A stretch of 64,000 bases of DNA from JAXLVB01 sp046329195 (GTDB lineage: Bacteria > Bacteroidota > Bacteroidia > Cytophagales > Spirosomataceae): contig JAXLVB010000001.1 in NCBI GenBank assembly GCA_046329195.1, positions 1,736,001-1,800,000 of the forward strand, in the 5' to 3' direction. How positions within the stretch are numbered: the first letter of the stretch is position 1; each line of letters opens with the position of its first letter. Positions 35,392-43,742 of the stretch are shown here, one piece after another. The translations under genes were made by a program, and so were the position numbers. The notes under the pieces were generated by a model. That model saw nothing but the letters and a program-made list of their open reading frames with translations. It was not told the origin of the DNA and did not search any database.

Positions 35392-35859
35392 ATGAAAACA
35401 CTTTTGAAAAAAACACTTTCTTATTCAATCATTGCAGTATTAGCCGTTTCGGTGATGGTCTCTTGTAAGAAAAGCGACGATACTACCCCTTCTTCGGATA
35501 CGGTAGTGGGCAACTGGCAATTGAAATCGCTCACTGCTGACCCTGCAATTCCTATTTTTGGTTCAGACTTGACGGTGTTATTAGGAACTTGTGCTTCTTC
35601 GGTCACATTCAAATTGAATTCAGACGGTACTATTACACCAGGTGCAGTTTCGGCGGCTTGCAAGACCCAACTCAATGATGTGGGGGCTGATGCTTCTACG
35701 TTCTCGAAATGGTCGGTGAGCGGTAGTAAAATTACGATTACCGAAACCGACAAAACCACTACGACGTTTGACTTGGAACTATCGGGCAGTACCATGAAAT
35801 GGAAGCAGTTAGATGCTACTACCAAATCAACCTTCACGTTGACCTTTACGAAGATTTAA
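35392..35859 (+). CDS. Lipocalin-like lipoprotein
   Basis: 155 residues with a lipoprotein signal (hydrophobic 10-20, then VMVSCKKSDD, Cys at the lipobox). The mature part is a small beta-rich domain starting VVGNWQLKSL, with TFKLNSDGTI and FSKWSVSGSKITITETD, and ends FTLTFTKI, a layout typical of lipocalin-like proteins of Bacteroidota. Ligand is unknown. It has its own promoter and a strong terminator, so it is a single-gene unit. Confidence 0.82.
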   Translation: MKTLLKKTLSYSIIAVLAVSVMVSCKKSDDTTPSSDTVVGNWQLKSLTADPAIPIFGSDLTVLLGTCASSVTFKLNSDGTITPGAVSAACKTQLNDVGADASTFSKWSVSGSKITITETDKTTTTFDLELSGSTMKWKQLDATTKSTFTLTFTKI

Positions 35860-35877
35860 TCCTCGGTTTTTCTCATA

Positions 35878-35913
35878 AAAAATAACCCGTGGCTGCCACG
35901 GGTTATTTTTTTG
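35878..35913. terminator. Bidirectional terminator
   Basis: A stem of ATAACCCGTGG / CCACGGGTTAT with a three-base loop, flanked by A-run on the left and T-run on the right, so it can serve both the lipocalin-like gene and the convergent acyltransferase gene. Confidence 0.8.
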
Positions 35914-36003
35914 TAGGTACTTATTGATAACTAACCTCAACTCTTGTAATTCATGGATGGATAATTCGTTAGTTACCTATCGAGTAGGCGTTATTTTGCC
36001 TCA

Positions 36004-37137
36004 TTATTTGGAATAGATAAACCGCTGTGCCAATTTTTTTCTAATGGGCAAATCGTATAACCTCAACGAGGCATAAGCCACCACAATAGACCCTAGTATT
36101 AATGAAATACCTATAGGTGTGCCTTGTGTAAGGGAGATTTTGTTGTTGGAAACCCAGGCGTAGTAAACACAAATGAAAGGGAAATGGGTGATGTAGAGTG
36201 GATAGGATAGGTCGCCTAAAAAAGTACAGATTCGTTGGGTAGCGGCACCTTTCACTTCTCCAATGGCTCCAAGGTAAATGATGAATGGAAAAACGATGGA
36301 AATAATGATGGCTTCATACAACCCATTGGCCCACAGGTTGTTGTAGCCGCCAATTCTGGGCATACTCAAAACCGACACCAGTAATATACTCGTTAACAAA
36401 AATGTGTTTTTACCACTTTGCATACGAACAACTCTACGAAGCAACATACCCGCCATATAGGGAAACAAAAGACGGGTAAAACCAATCTTTAGTTGCTGTG
36501 GCTCAAGCGACCAGCCGCCAATCAAATCACCCGAAGGCCCAGCCATAGCCACATAATATAAGGCGACAGCCGCCGCCAGTACAAGCAGCGAAAGAGCCCA
36601 ATTGGGTAGTTTTCTTAAAATAAAAACATGTAAAATATTTGCCACGTATTCAAAAAACAAAGACCAGCCAGGCCCATTGAGCGGGTGCATTTCGTTCCAG
36701 CCCCTAATATCCATCGAGGGAGGTATCGGAATCAGCGTAAAACCAATAATCATGGTCACAAGCAATTGCCAAAGGGGTGTATCGGCTATTTTGGGAAAAA
36801 CCGGAGAGGCCTGAAAATAAAATAACAACGCTCCAAACGTCATTCCTAGCAGAATGAGTGGGTGAAGCCGTATTAACCTGCGTTTACAAAAATCAAGAAC
36901 GGTCATTTTGTCCCAGCGGTCGTCGTAGGCGTGTGCCATCACATATCCCGAAAGCATAAAGAAAAAATCAACGGCTAAATAACCGTGATTGATAATCATC
37001 TTGTGATAGTCGCCCTCACAATATAGCTCGAACGTGTGCATGCCAATGACCACGATGGCTGCAATACCCCGTAAAGCATCCAGAATAAGCAGGTGTTTTT
37101 TGGAATCAACAAAAGTAGAGGTAGAAGATGGTGTCAC
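36004..37137 (-). CDS. Membrane acyltransferase, family 3 (OafA/YrhL-like)
   Basis: 377 residues with about ten membrane segments. The N-terminal LDALRGIAAIVVIGMHTFE carries the His of the family active site, and DFFFMLSGYVMAHAY and RRLIRLHPL follow at the expected distances. These integral enzymes transfer acetyl or other acyl groups to sugars of lipopolysaccharide, exopolysaccharide or antibiotics. It lacks the extra SGNH domain that some have. No polysaccharide genes are nearby, so its acceptor is unknown. Confidence 0.88.
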   Translation of the reverse strand: MTPSSTSTFVDSKKHLLILDALRGIAAIVVIGMHTFELYCEGDYHKMIINHGYLAVDFFFMLSGYVMAHAYDDRWDKMTVLDFCKRRLIRLHPLILLGMTFGALLFYFQASPVFPKIADTPLWQLLVTMIIGFTLIPIPPSMDIRGWNEMHPLNGPGWSLFFEYVANILHVFILRKLPNWALSLLVLAAAVALYYVAMAGPSGDLIGGWSLEPQQLKIGFTRLLFPYMAGMLLRRVVRMQSGKNTFLLTSILLVSVLSMPRIGGYNNLWANGLYEAIIISIVFPFIIYLGAIGEVKGAATQRICTFLGDLSYPLYITHFPFICVYYAWVSNNKISLTQGTPIGISLILGSIVVAYASLRLYDLPIRKKLAQRFIYSK

Positions 37138-37363
37138 GTTGTAAGTAGAGGTTAGGCTTGGTTGTAGATGCTTTCGGTTATTGTTTGAAAATAAGAGTCA
37201 CGGGCTGCTGAATTTGTTTTTTATTGATAACCTACAAAGCACGGTAGCAGCCTTGATGCGTTGCTTGATGTTGGCTACAAAATCAGTGAAGGTTTGGCTA
37301 GACGGTCATGGTTGAACAATGGGAACCTTACAGGAAATGGAAAGGTACAGTGGGGTCAAAAAT

Positions 37364-37798
37364 TTATACATCTGTCTCTTTATTTTTTCCTTCTAAATAA
37401 AATTCATAGGTTTCAAATGCTTCTTCGTCGGATAATCCTTCTAATAAACTCATTATGGTATGTGAAATGCATTCGGTCCAAATTGTAATTACTTCTATTT
37501 GAGTATCAGAAATTAAGTTATTTCTTCTTAGCATTCCATCTTGCTCAATTCCCCATGACCTACTTAAATGGCAAATACTCCAAAAGTTTGAAATTATTTG
37601 GCGGTCAACACTGTCTTTGCCAAAGTGCTCCTTTAGCACTTTAATAATTTCCATCAATTCATGAAAATTTTCCTCAAAAAGCTCTCCTTGAAAAGGTCTC
37701 AACATGCCTAAAAATCCATTTTCGCTCTTAGGATTTTCGAAGTCATCGTGAGAGCAGCTGTGGTGCCTTAAAAGTTCAATGGCTTCTTTTTCTGTCAT
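37364..37798 (-). CDS. AT-rich hypothetical protein
   Basis: 144 residues, probably cytoplasmic: no signal peptide or membrane segment. Helical and acidic (FQGELFEENFHELMEIIKVL, DEEAFETYEFYLEGKNKE). I recognise no family. Base composition is much more AT-rich than flanking genes, suggesting recent arrival. Its setting between an acyltransferase and glycogen synthase gives no clue. Immunity-type proteins are often like this, but nothing proves it. Confidence 0.6.
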   Translation of the reverse strand: MTEKEAIELLRHHSCSHDDFENPKSENGFLGMLRPFQGELFEENFHELMEIIKVLKEHFGKDSVDRQIISNFWSICHLSRSWGIEQDGMLRRNNLISDTQIEVITIWTECISHTIMSLLEGLSDEEAFETYEFYLEGKNKETDV

Positions 37799-37938
37799 AA
37801 AAAATTATCTTATTTGTCAAATGGTTATGAGAACATCCATCGTCCTGTATCGCAGAACGATGACTTTTGCCTTAATGCAAACTCTATTTCTACCTACAGA
37901 CGGGTCGCAATTAGTTAGAACGTCACTTGATTATAGTT

Positions 37939-37973
37939 CAATGCCCCTATTCCAGTGCGGAATAAGGGCATTG
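37939..37973. repeat. Hairpin downstream of glycogen synthase
   Basis: A 15-base stem starting CAATGCCCCTATTCC with one mismatch and a five-base loop, 14 bases from the glycogen synthase stop codon. There is no T-run, so it may be a 3'-end stabiliser or a factor-dependent stop. Confidence 0.5.
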
Positions 37974-37986
37974 GTTAGTTAGACGA

Positions 37987-39819
37987 TTAACCTACTTTTT
38001 TGCGCTTGATGGCTAAGTCGTGAGCGGTGTCGTAATAGCTTCGGAGGTTTTTCCAGTCAAATACTTCCGAAATGCTCTCTACTCGGTTGCGCTGCATGAT
38101 GCGGTCTCGGCGAGACATTTTTACAAACTTCAGCATGATTTCAGACAACTGCTCGGCGGCTTGGTGGAAGTTCTGCTTGGTGCGGTTAATCACATACACG
38201 CCCCAACTGTCGTGGTCTTTCATGAGCTGCAGCATGTAGTCGCCAAAGCCCGACAAGTCGCTCGTGACGGTTGGGATACCTCGTACCACACATTCGAGCG
38301 GCGTGTAGCCCCACGGCTCGTAGTAGCTCGGAAACACACCCAAGTGACAACCCCGCACAAACTGGCTGTATTCCATTCCAAACAGCGGGTTGGTCGGTGC
38401 AATAAAGTCGGGGTGATAGACAATCTTCACTCGGTCCGACTCATTGTTTTGTAGGTTTGACTTCCGCAAAAAGTCCACGATGTCGTCGTCTTGCTTGAGC
38501 AAGTGTGTCACCGTTTTGGGCGTTTGCTTGGTTTTCCAGCTCTGAATGGTGCGGCGGAGGCGGAGTTGCCAGTATTCATCCACAAATTTGTTGAGGTCGG
38601 GCATCTTGAAGTTGTCGCTCATGGCCGACTCCAAAAACAACCGCTCTCCAATCTGCTTCTGAATCGAAATACAGTTTTCTTGAATTTCTTCCATCACCGC
38701 CCGTGACTGCAACACCGAGGGGTCAATAGAATGGTACGGATTTTTGGTCACGATAAACATCACTACCGTGGCGTCGAGCTTGGCTTGCTTCATTTTCCAG
38801 TTGAGCCGAGCCAGTGCTTCGAGCGTGAGGTCATAGCCCTTGTTGGCGTATTCGTACCGCCCCGAGGTGAAGAAATACAGCGTTTTGTCGAGGTCAAACG
38901 AGTAGCTCTGGAAAAAATGCCCCATCACAAACTCATTGATTTTGTCTTTGTACTGAACGTGTAGGTTCTGGAACTCGTGAAGAGCCGTAAACCGAGTCAC
39001 GTTGAGGCCGTTGGGCAGGATAATGTCACTCTTACGCCCCAACAAAAACTCACACTCTTTGTCGGTAACATCGCTGACGGTGGTCATCACGTGGCAGTCT
39101 CGGGCGGCTAGCCGTTCGATGCTCACCTGTGGCAAAATCCCATAATGTGACGACATCTGGTGCCAATCAACCAACTGCATTTGTTCGTAAAAGTTGGAAA
39201 AATTGGGCGCCATGTAGCGGCCAAGCATGGTAGCGTGTGTAGTAAAGACCGTTGAAATACGAGCTTGTTCGGCCTTGAGGTCGGGGATAGGCAGGGCGGC
39301 CATCCACTCATGGAAATGTGCCACTAAGTCAATTTTATGCCCAACGTCCTTCGCTAATTCTGACAAGAACACCCGAAACATTTCGCCCAGTGCAGCTACT
39401 TGATTCACCAAATCTTCGCAGTTGATGGTCGAAATCTTATGCCGTTCCCAAAGCCCAAACTTGATTTTGTCGGCATTTTTGTAAACGCTCCAAAAGTCAA
39501 ACAAAATGATGCGGGGTTTGCCCGTGACGAGCCAGTAGCCGTAATGTACGTTATAGCCCAAGTCACGCATGGTGCGGATGGTATTTCCGAGTGGAGAATC
39601 ATCCAAATCCGTAATAGGCTCAAACTCTACGGCAGCCGTGTTGGGGAAATAAGGCCCCATCAAAAAGTAGTTGTCACCCCACTCTTCGACCATAGCGGGC
39701 ACTTTTGAACGGATAACCGTGTAAATCCCTCCCACTTGGTTACATACTTCCCAAGCAATTTCGATGAGGAGGCGTGGTTTGGTTTTTGGCTTGATTTGTT
39801 CGACTTCTAAATTCGCCAT
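37987..39819 (-). CDS. GT3-type (eukaryote-like) glycogen synthase
   Basis: 610 residues. The glucosyl donor site near the start reads EVCNQVGGIYTVIRSK, the version found in fungal and animal glycogen synthases rather than the KTGGL of bacterial GlgA. The middle has FFTSGRYEYANKGYDLTLEA, and the catalytic C-terminal segment is GVFPSYYEPWGYTPLEC followed by RGIPTVTSDLSGFGDY. All three are GT3 hallmarks. Length is about 100 residues shorter than yeast Gsy, mainly lacking the phospho-regulated tails. The UDP- or ADP-glucose preference is not known. Other glycogen genes are not nearby. Confidence 0.9.
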   Translation of the reverse strand: MANLEVEQIKPKTKPRLLIEIAWEVCNQVGGIYTVIRSKVPAMVEEWGDNYFLMGPYFPNTAAVEFEPITDLDDSPLGNTIRTMRDLGYNVHYGYWLVTGKPRIILFDFWSVYKNADKIKFGLWERHKISTINCEDLVNQVAALGEMFRVFLSELAKDVGHKIDLVAHFHEWMAALPIPDLKAEQARISTVFTTHATMLGRYMAPNFSNFYEQMQLVDWHQMSSHYGILPQVSIERLAARDCHVMTTVSDVTDKECEFLLGRKSDIILPNGLNVTRFTALHEFQNLHVQYKDKINEFVMGHFFQSYSFDLDKTLYFFTSGRYEYANKGYDLTLEALARLNWKMKQAKLDATVVMFIVTKNPYHSIDPSVLQSRAVMEEIQENCISIQKQIGERLFLESAMSDNFKMPDLNKFVDEYWQLRLRRTIQSWKTKQTPKTVTHLLKQDDDIVDFLRKSNLQNNESDRVKIVYHPDFIAPTNPLFGMEYSQFVRGCHLGVFPSYYEPWGYTPLECVVRGIPTVTSDLSGFGDYMLQLMKDHDSWGVYVINRTKQNFHQAAEQLSEIMLKFVKMSRRDRIMQRNRVESISEVFDWKNLRSYYDTAHDLAIKRKKVG

Positions 39820-39966
39820 AGTTGTGTCACGATTACAGATTTGATGGTTATTGGGGTCATGGTAGGTTTGAGAAATGATTGCTGTGATTCTGAGCGATTT
39901 ACAATCATTACACCTAGGTTGTTTTCTAATTTTGTGTCGAAAATAGCATGAAAATTAGAAAAAATA

Positions 39967-40956
39967 TTACTTTACATAATAATCTGATTCAAAAACAGTA
40001 GTTTTTCCACCTTGCGTGAGGGTATAGTTAAAGCCTTTCTGAATACCGTAGGCACCATGCTCGCCGGTTTTGCTCAAGGCCAAGTACCCTACTTGGAAGT
40101 CTTCGTTTTGATACTTAGGGTATCGTTTCACAATACGACCGATGGCTTCTTCGCAAGCCTCTTGTGGCGAGCGGCCATTGCGCATGAGTTCGACAATGAG
40201 GAACGAACCGAGGGTTTTCATCACAAACTCGCCTACGCCTGTGGCACAGGCAGCACCCACTTCGTTATCGGCAAAAACGGCTGCCCCAATGATAGGCGAA
40301 TCACCCACCCGACCGTGCATTTTGTAAGCCATACCGCTGGTGGTGCAAGCCGCCGACACATTATTTTTGCCGTCTATTGACAGCACTCCAATAGTATCAT
40401 GCCGCTCAATGTTGGCAATGGGCTGATACTTGGCTTCAATCTTCCATTTTTCCCAATCTTCTTTGGCTTTGGCCGTCAGCAAATCTTCTTGCTTAAAGCC
40501 GTTGGCCAGTGCAAACTGCAAGGCACCGTCGCCGCTAAGCATCACATGGGGGGTTTTTTCCATAACCAACCGAGCTACCGACACAGGGTGCATGATACCC
40601 TCCAAAAACGTAACAGAGCCAGCATTGCCCTGCCAGTCCATAATACAAGCGTCAAGGGTGACGTGGCCGTCACGGTCGGGCCGGCCACCGTAGCCCACGC
40701 TCATGTCGTTGGGGTCGGCTTCAGGCACACGGGCGCCAGCCTCTACGGCATCGAGCGACGTGCCACCCGCTTTGAGTTTGGCTTCGGCGGCTTGGTTGGC
40801 GTCGGCATGGCTCCAAGTCGAGAGAATGACCGGAAGCCCAGGGGCCGAATTAGGATTGGTTTTGGCTTTGGGAGCACAAGAAGTCAAGTTGAGCCCAGCG
40901 AACAACGAGCCAACTGCACCAGCATGCAAAAAATTTCTTCGGTTAAGGCTTGACAT
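39967..40956 (-). CDS. Tat-exported lipoprotein asparaginase (glycosylasparaginase family)
   Basis: 329 residues of the N-terminal nucleophile hydrolase family, which cleaves the N-glycosidic Asn link or isoaspartyl/asparagine amides. The predicted autoprocessing site is before Thr188 (ERHDTIGVLSIDGKNN), and the substrate pocket has GRVGDSPIIGA and ATGVGE downstream. The N-terminus has a twin-arginine motif NRRNFL (5-10) and a lipobox LTSC (24-27), so it would be folded in the cytoplasm, exported by Tat and lipidated. A plus-strand promoter overlaps the start codon from the other side. Confidence 0.9.
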   Translation of the reverse strand: MSSLNRRNFLHAGAVGSLFAGLNLTSCAPKAKTNPNSAPGLPVILSTWSHADANQAAEAKLKAGGTSLDAVEAGARVPEADPNDMSVGYGGRPDRDGHVTLDACIMDWQGNAGSVTFLEGIMHPVSVARLVMEKTPHVMLSGDGALQFALANGFKQEDLLTAKAKEDWEKWKIEAKYQPIANIERHDTIGVLSIDGKNNVSAACTTSGMAYKMHGRVGDSPIIGAAVFADNEVGAACATGVGEFVMKTLGSFLIVELMRNGRSPQEACEEAIGRIVKRYPKYQNEDFQVGYLALSKTGEHGAYGIQKGFNYTLTQGGKTTVFESDYYVK

Positions 40957-40978
40957 ATATAAGTTTTTGATATATTTG
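40950..40978 (+). promoter_or_regulatory. Promoter of the padR gene
   Basis: TTG at 40950-40952 and the exact -7 box TATATTTG at 40971-40978, spaced by 18 bases. It overlaps the start codon of the divergent asparaginase gene, so the two cannot be freely expressed at once. Confidence 0.55.
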
Positions 40979-41030
40979 TTTTAGACGTGACAAAGTGAAT
41001 GTTGTAATGTGCTGAAATTAACAGAAAATT

Positions 41031-41375
41031 ATGACAGAATCCAAAGAACTAATTCGAGGAACTTTAAAAACAATTGTGTTGAAATTACTTGCTGAAAACG
41101 GCAGGATGTATGGCTATGAAATTACACAACGTGTAAAAGTGCTAACCGAGGGTGAGATTAAGTTGAATTTTGGAGCGTTGTACCCGATTTTACACAAATT
41201 AGAAGAAGATGGATTACTGGTTACCGAAACCGAAACGATAGACGGACGAGTCCGAAAATATTACTCACTCACTCCTAAAGGCAACGCTTGGGCCGACCAA
41301 AAAGTAAAAGCCTTAGAGCGCTTTATGGAGCACCTGCAAGCCCTGCTGGGTCCCCAACCCAGCTTGTCGGTATAG
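41031..41375 (+). CDS. PadR family transcriptional regulator
   Basis: 114 residues, a winged helix with the PadR layout: IVLKLLAENGRMYGYEITQRV, seen as GRMYGYEITQRV, then FGALYPILHKLEEDGLL and the wing RVRKYYSLTPKG. PadR proteins repress phenolic-acid or multidrug-response genes. Its partner is probably the small membrane-protein gene 33 bases downstream. No operator could be assigned. Confidence 0.9.
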   Translation: MTESKELIRGTLKTIVLKLLAENGRMYGYEITQRVKVLTEGEIKLNFGALYPILHKLEEDGLLVTETETIDGRVRKYYSLTPKGNAWADQKVKALERFMEHLQALLGPQPSLSV

Positions 41376-41407
41376 CTCATTCCTTAACAAACTTTAACGC
41401 TCGACAC

Positions 41408-41869
41408 ATGAACCTGTTAAACACGATTCAACTCAAAAAAATTAGAGACTATGTCGTTATAAGTGGCGTGTATGACGACGACCTTGAGCAAGAACTCACC
41501 GATGACCTCGCTTGTGATGTGGAGCGTTTGATGATTTTGGATAAGAGCACGTTTGAGGTGGCCTTTGCTCAAGCCAAGCTAGAAGCTACCCCAGAGCGCT
41601 TGGCCGAAGTGCAGTTTCGTCGCCGCCTGACTAAGGCTTATCGCACCCAACTAAAGGTAGATACCGCCAAATCAATCGGCATTCTGACCGGCTTGAGTAT
41701 CTTGCTATATGCTTGGGCGTATTCGGATGGCGAGTTAGGGTATTTTCTGTACGGCTTGTACGATAGCCTGCCCGTGTCTTTGGCCTGCTGCACACCGTTT
41801 GCAATTTGGCGATTGGTGGAACTACGCAAAGACCTGAAAGCGATAGATATAGAGTTGGGGAGGATTTGA
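41408..41869 (+). CDS. PadR-linked small membrane protein
   Basis: 153 residues from ATG 41408; the longer frame would overlap padR with unrelated sequence. The first 90 residues are soluble and helical (DDDLEQELTDDLACDVERLM), resembling permease-prefix regions often found with PadR in Bacteroidota. Two hydrophobic segments follow (about 94-112 and 121-138). The pairing with padR is the main clue. It may be a membrane-bound partner or anti-regulator, but that is inference. Confidence 0.65.
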   Translation: MNLLNTIQLKKIRDYVVISGVYDDDLEQELTDDLACDVERLMILDKSTFEVAFAQAKLEATPERLAEVQFRRRLTKAYRTQLKVDTAKSIGILTGLSILLYAWAYSDGELGYFLYGLYDSLPVSLACCTPFAIWRLVELRKDLKAIDIELGRI

Positions 41870-41929
41870 ATAATTTGAAAAGGGGTATCTTTTACGATAA
41901 GTCCTGATAATAAAGTAGTTGATATTATG

Positions 41930-41954
41930 TAGGGGCGTATAACATACGCCCCTA
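41930..41954. repeat. Short palindromic element
   Basis: An 11-base perfect stem TAGGGGCGTAT / ATACGCCCCTA with a three-base loop, between convergent genes. It lacks a T-run on either strand and resembles the dispersed GGGGCGTAT palindromes seen in many bacterial genomes. Confidence 0.55.
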
Positions 41955-41997
41955 ACCATATAGTGGAGCCGTAGCGATTACAGAATCAACGGCGCAC

Positions 41998-43671
41998 TTA
42001 GTTTCCAATAATCCTCTGAAGAAAAGCGATAACCGTAGGCGAAGTAACATCAAAGAGCAGGTTGGGCATGATACCAAACAAAATCGCCAAAATCCCCAAG
42101 GGAATCAGCATGAGTTTCTCTCTTCGTTGGAGGTCTGTCAAAAGCGCTGGGTCGTGCTCTCTTACCCAAAACTTACCAAAGAACATTCGTTGAAACGACC
42201 ACAAAAAATACCCTGCCGCCAGCACAATGCCAAGGGTAGATAAGGCCGCTAACCAACTGGGCAGAAAAGGGCTATTGAAGCCCCCCATCACGCTGAAAAA
42301 CTCACCAATAAAGCCCGATAAACCCGGCAAACCCAACGACCCAAAAAAGGCGATACCCGTGAGTGTGGTATAATACGGCATTTTATTGACCAAACCTTGG
42401 TAGCTGTCGAGGCGGCGGTCGTGGGTGCGCTCATACACCACGCCCGCAATCAAAAACAACATGGCCGACAAGATACCATGCGAAAACAGTTGGAACAAAG
42501 CACCGTTCCATCCCTCAGGCGTGAGCGAGGCCAAGCCTATCAGCACGAAGCCCATGTGCGACACCGACGAATAGGCAATCAAGCGTTTTAAATCTTGCTG
42601 CGCCAAGGCATTTAGCGCTCCATAAATCACGCTAATCATGCCCAAAGCTGCTACCCATACCGACGCCGACACCGCTGCGTCTGGAAACAGGTCATAGGCA
42701 ATTCGGAAGAAACCGTAACCGCCCACTTTTAACAAAATACCTGCCAGCACCACCGAGATAGGTGTGGGTGCTTCAACGTGCGCATCGGGTAGCCACGTGT
42801 GGAGTGGAACCATAGGCAACTTTACAGCAAAACCAAGGAATAACAAGGCAAATGCCAAGGTTCGGGCTGGCAATCCAAACAACTCGTGGCTACTGGCTAC
42901 ATTGAGCAACGACCCGGGAATAAAGTTGCCAGAATCGCCTAAGTAGTTGAGCGCAAAGGTATGAACCAGTTGATGAGACTCTATTTTGTTTTCTAACAAC
43001 AGCGTCTGAACGGTTTGATAAATCTCAGAGGTGATGGCCTTTTTGTCGGCGATGAGGCCGATTTCAAGTGCCGTTTCTACGGGGTCTATTACCGAATTGT
43101 AGAGCCCAATCATGACCAGCAAAATCAAGATAGACCCCACCAAGGTATAAATAAAAAACTTGATAGAAGCATACTCTCGGCGAGGTCCGCCCCACAGCCC
43201 AATCAAGAAATACATGGGCAAGAGCATGAACTCAAAAAACAGGAAAAACAAAAATAAATCCAGCGCCACAAAGCAGCCAATGATACTACACATCAGCAGC
43301 AGGTAGAGCGAATAATAGGCTTTTTCTTTGGTCTTGATTTCAAACGACGAAATCGCCCCCGCAAGCATCACAATGGTAGTGAGCAACACCATCGGCATGT
43401 TGAGGCCATCTACGGCCAGCAGATAATCAATGGATACTTTGCCCAAATTGCCCAACGAAAAAGTAATCCAATCAAAGTTCTCAACAAGTTGAAAATCAGG
43501 TGCTAATTTGTCAAAACTAACATACGTTTGCCATGCCAAGGCCAGTTCAATAGCACACACGGCTACAGTGAGCAACTTGTAGGTTGATTTGTATTGATTG
43601 GGCAGCAACACAATCAAAAGTGATGCAGCTAAAGGCAAGAATATCAAAACAGACAAGATGGGCATAGCCAT
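41998..43671 (-). CDS. nuoM: NADH-quinone oxidoreductase subunit M
   Basis: 557 residues, a proton-pumping antiporter-like subunit of complex I with about fourteen membrane segments. Family marks are MLLPMYFLIGLWGG, the block KLPMVPLHTWLPDAHVEAPTP and LKRLIAYSSVSHMGFVLIG. The conserved Glu in the FEFMLLPMYF segment and the Lys before LPMVPLHTW are present. It lies 71 bases after nuoL on the same strand. The usual next gene, nuoN, does not follow; convergent padR-associated genes are there instead. Confidence 0.95.
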   Translation of the reverse strand: MAMPILSVLIFLPLAASLLIVLLPNQYKSTYKLLTVAVCAIELALAWQTYVSFDKLAPDFQLVENFDWITFSLGNLGKVSIDYLLAVDGLNMPMVLLTTIVMLAGAISSFEIKTKEKAYYSLYLLLMCSIIGCFVALDLFLFFLFFEFMLLPMYFLIGLWGGPRREYASIKFFIYTLVGSILILLVMIGLYNSVIDPVETALEIGLIADKKAITSEIYQTVQTLLLENKIESHQLVHTFALNYLGDSGNFIPGSLLNVASSHELFGLPARTLAFALLFLGFAVKLPMVPLHTWLPDAHVEAPTPISVVLAGILLKVGGYGFFRIAYDLFPDAAVSASVWVAALGMISVIYGALNALAQQDLKRLIAYSSVSHMGFVLIGLASLTPEGWNGALFQLFSHGILSAMLFLIAGVVYERTHDRRLDSYQGLVNKMPYYTTLTGIAFFGSLGLPGLSGFIGEFFSVMGGFNSPFLPSWLAALSTLGIVLAAGYFLWSFQRMFFGKFWVREHDPALLTDLQRREKLMLIPLGILAILFGIMPNLLFDVTSPTVIAFLQRIIGN

Positions 43672-43742
43672 TAAGTTAGTGCGCTGGAGGCAAGTCCAAC
43701 GCTATACTTTAATCAAAAAACGATTCATTCTCACACCAACCC

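Noticed and set aside
40012..40953. Overlapping plus-strand frames in the asparaginase gene
   Set aside because: The asparaginase frame has the catalytic Thr and signal; the others are shadows.
41930..41954. Considered as a terminator of nuoM
   Set aside because: No T-run follows on either strand, so it is listed as a palindromic repeat instead.
43015..43257. Open frames antisense to nuoM, and similar ones antisense to nuoL
   Set aside because: They mirror membrane-protein codons and no promoter or start signal is found.
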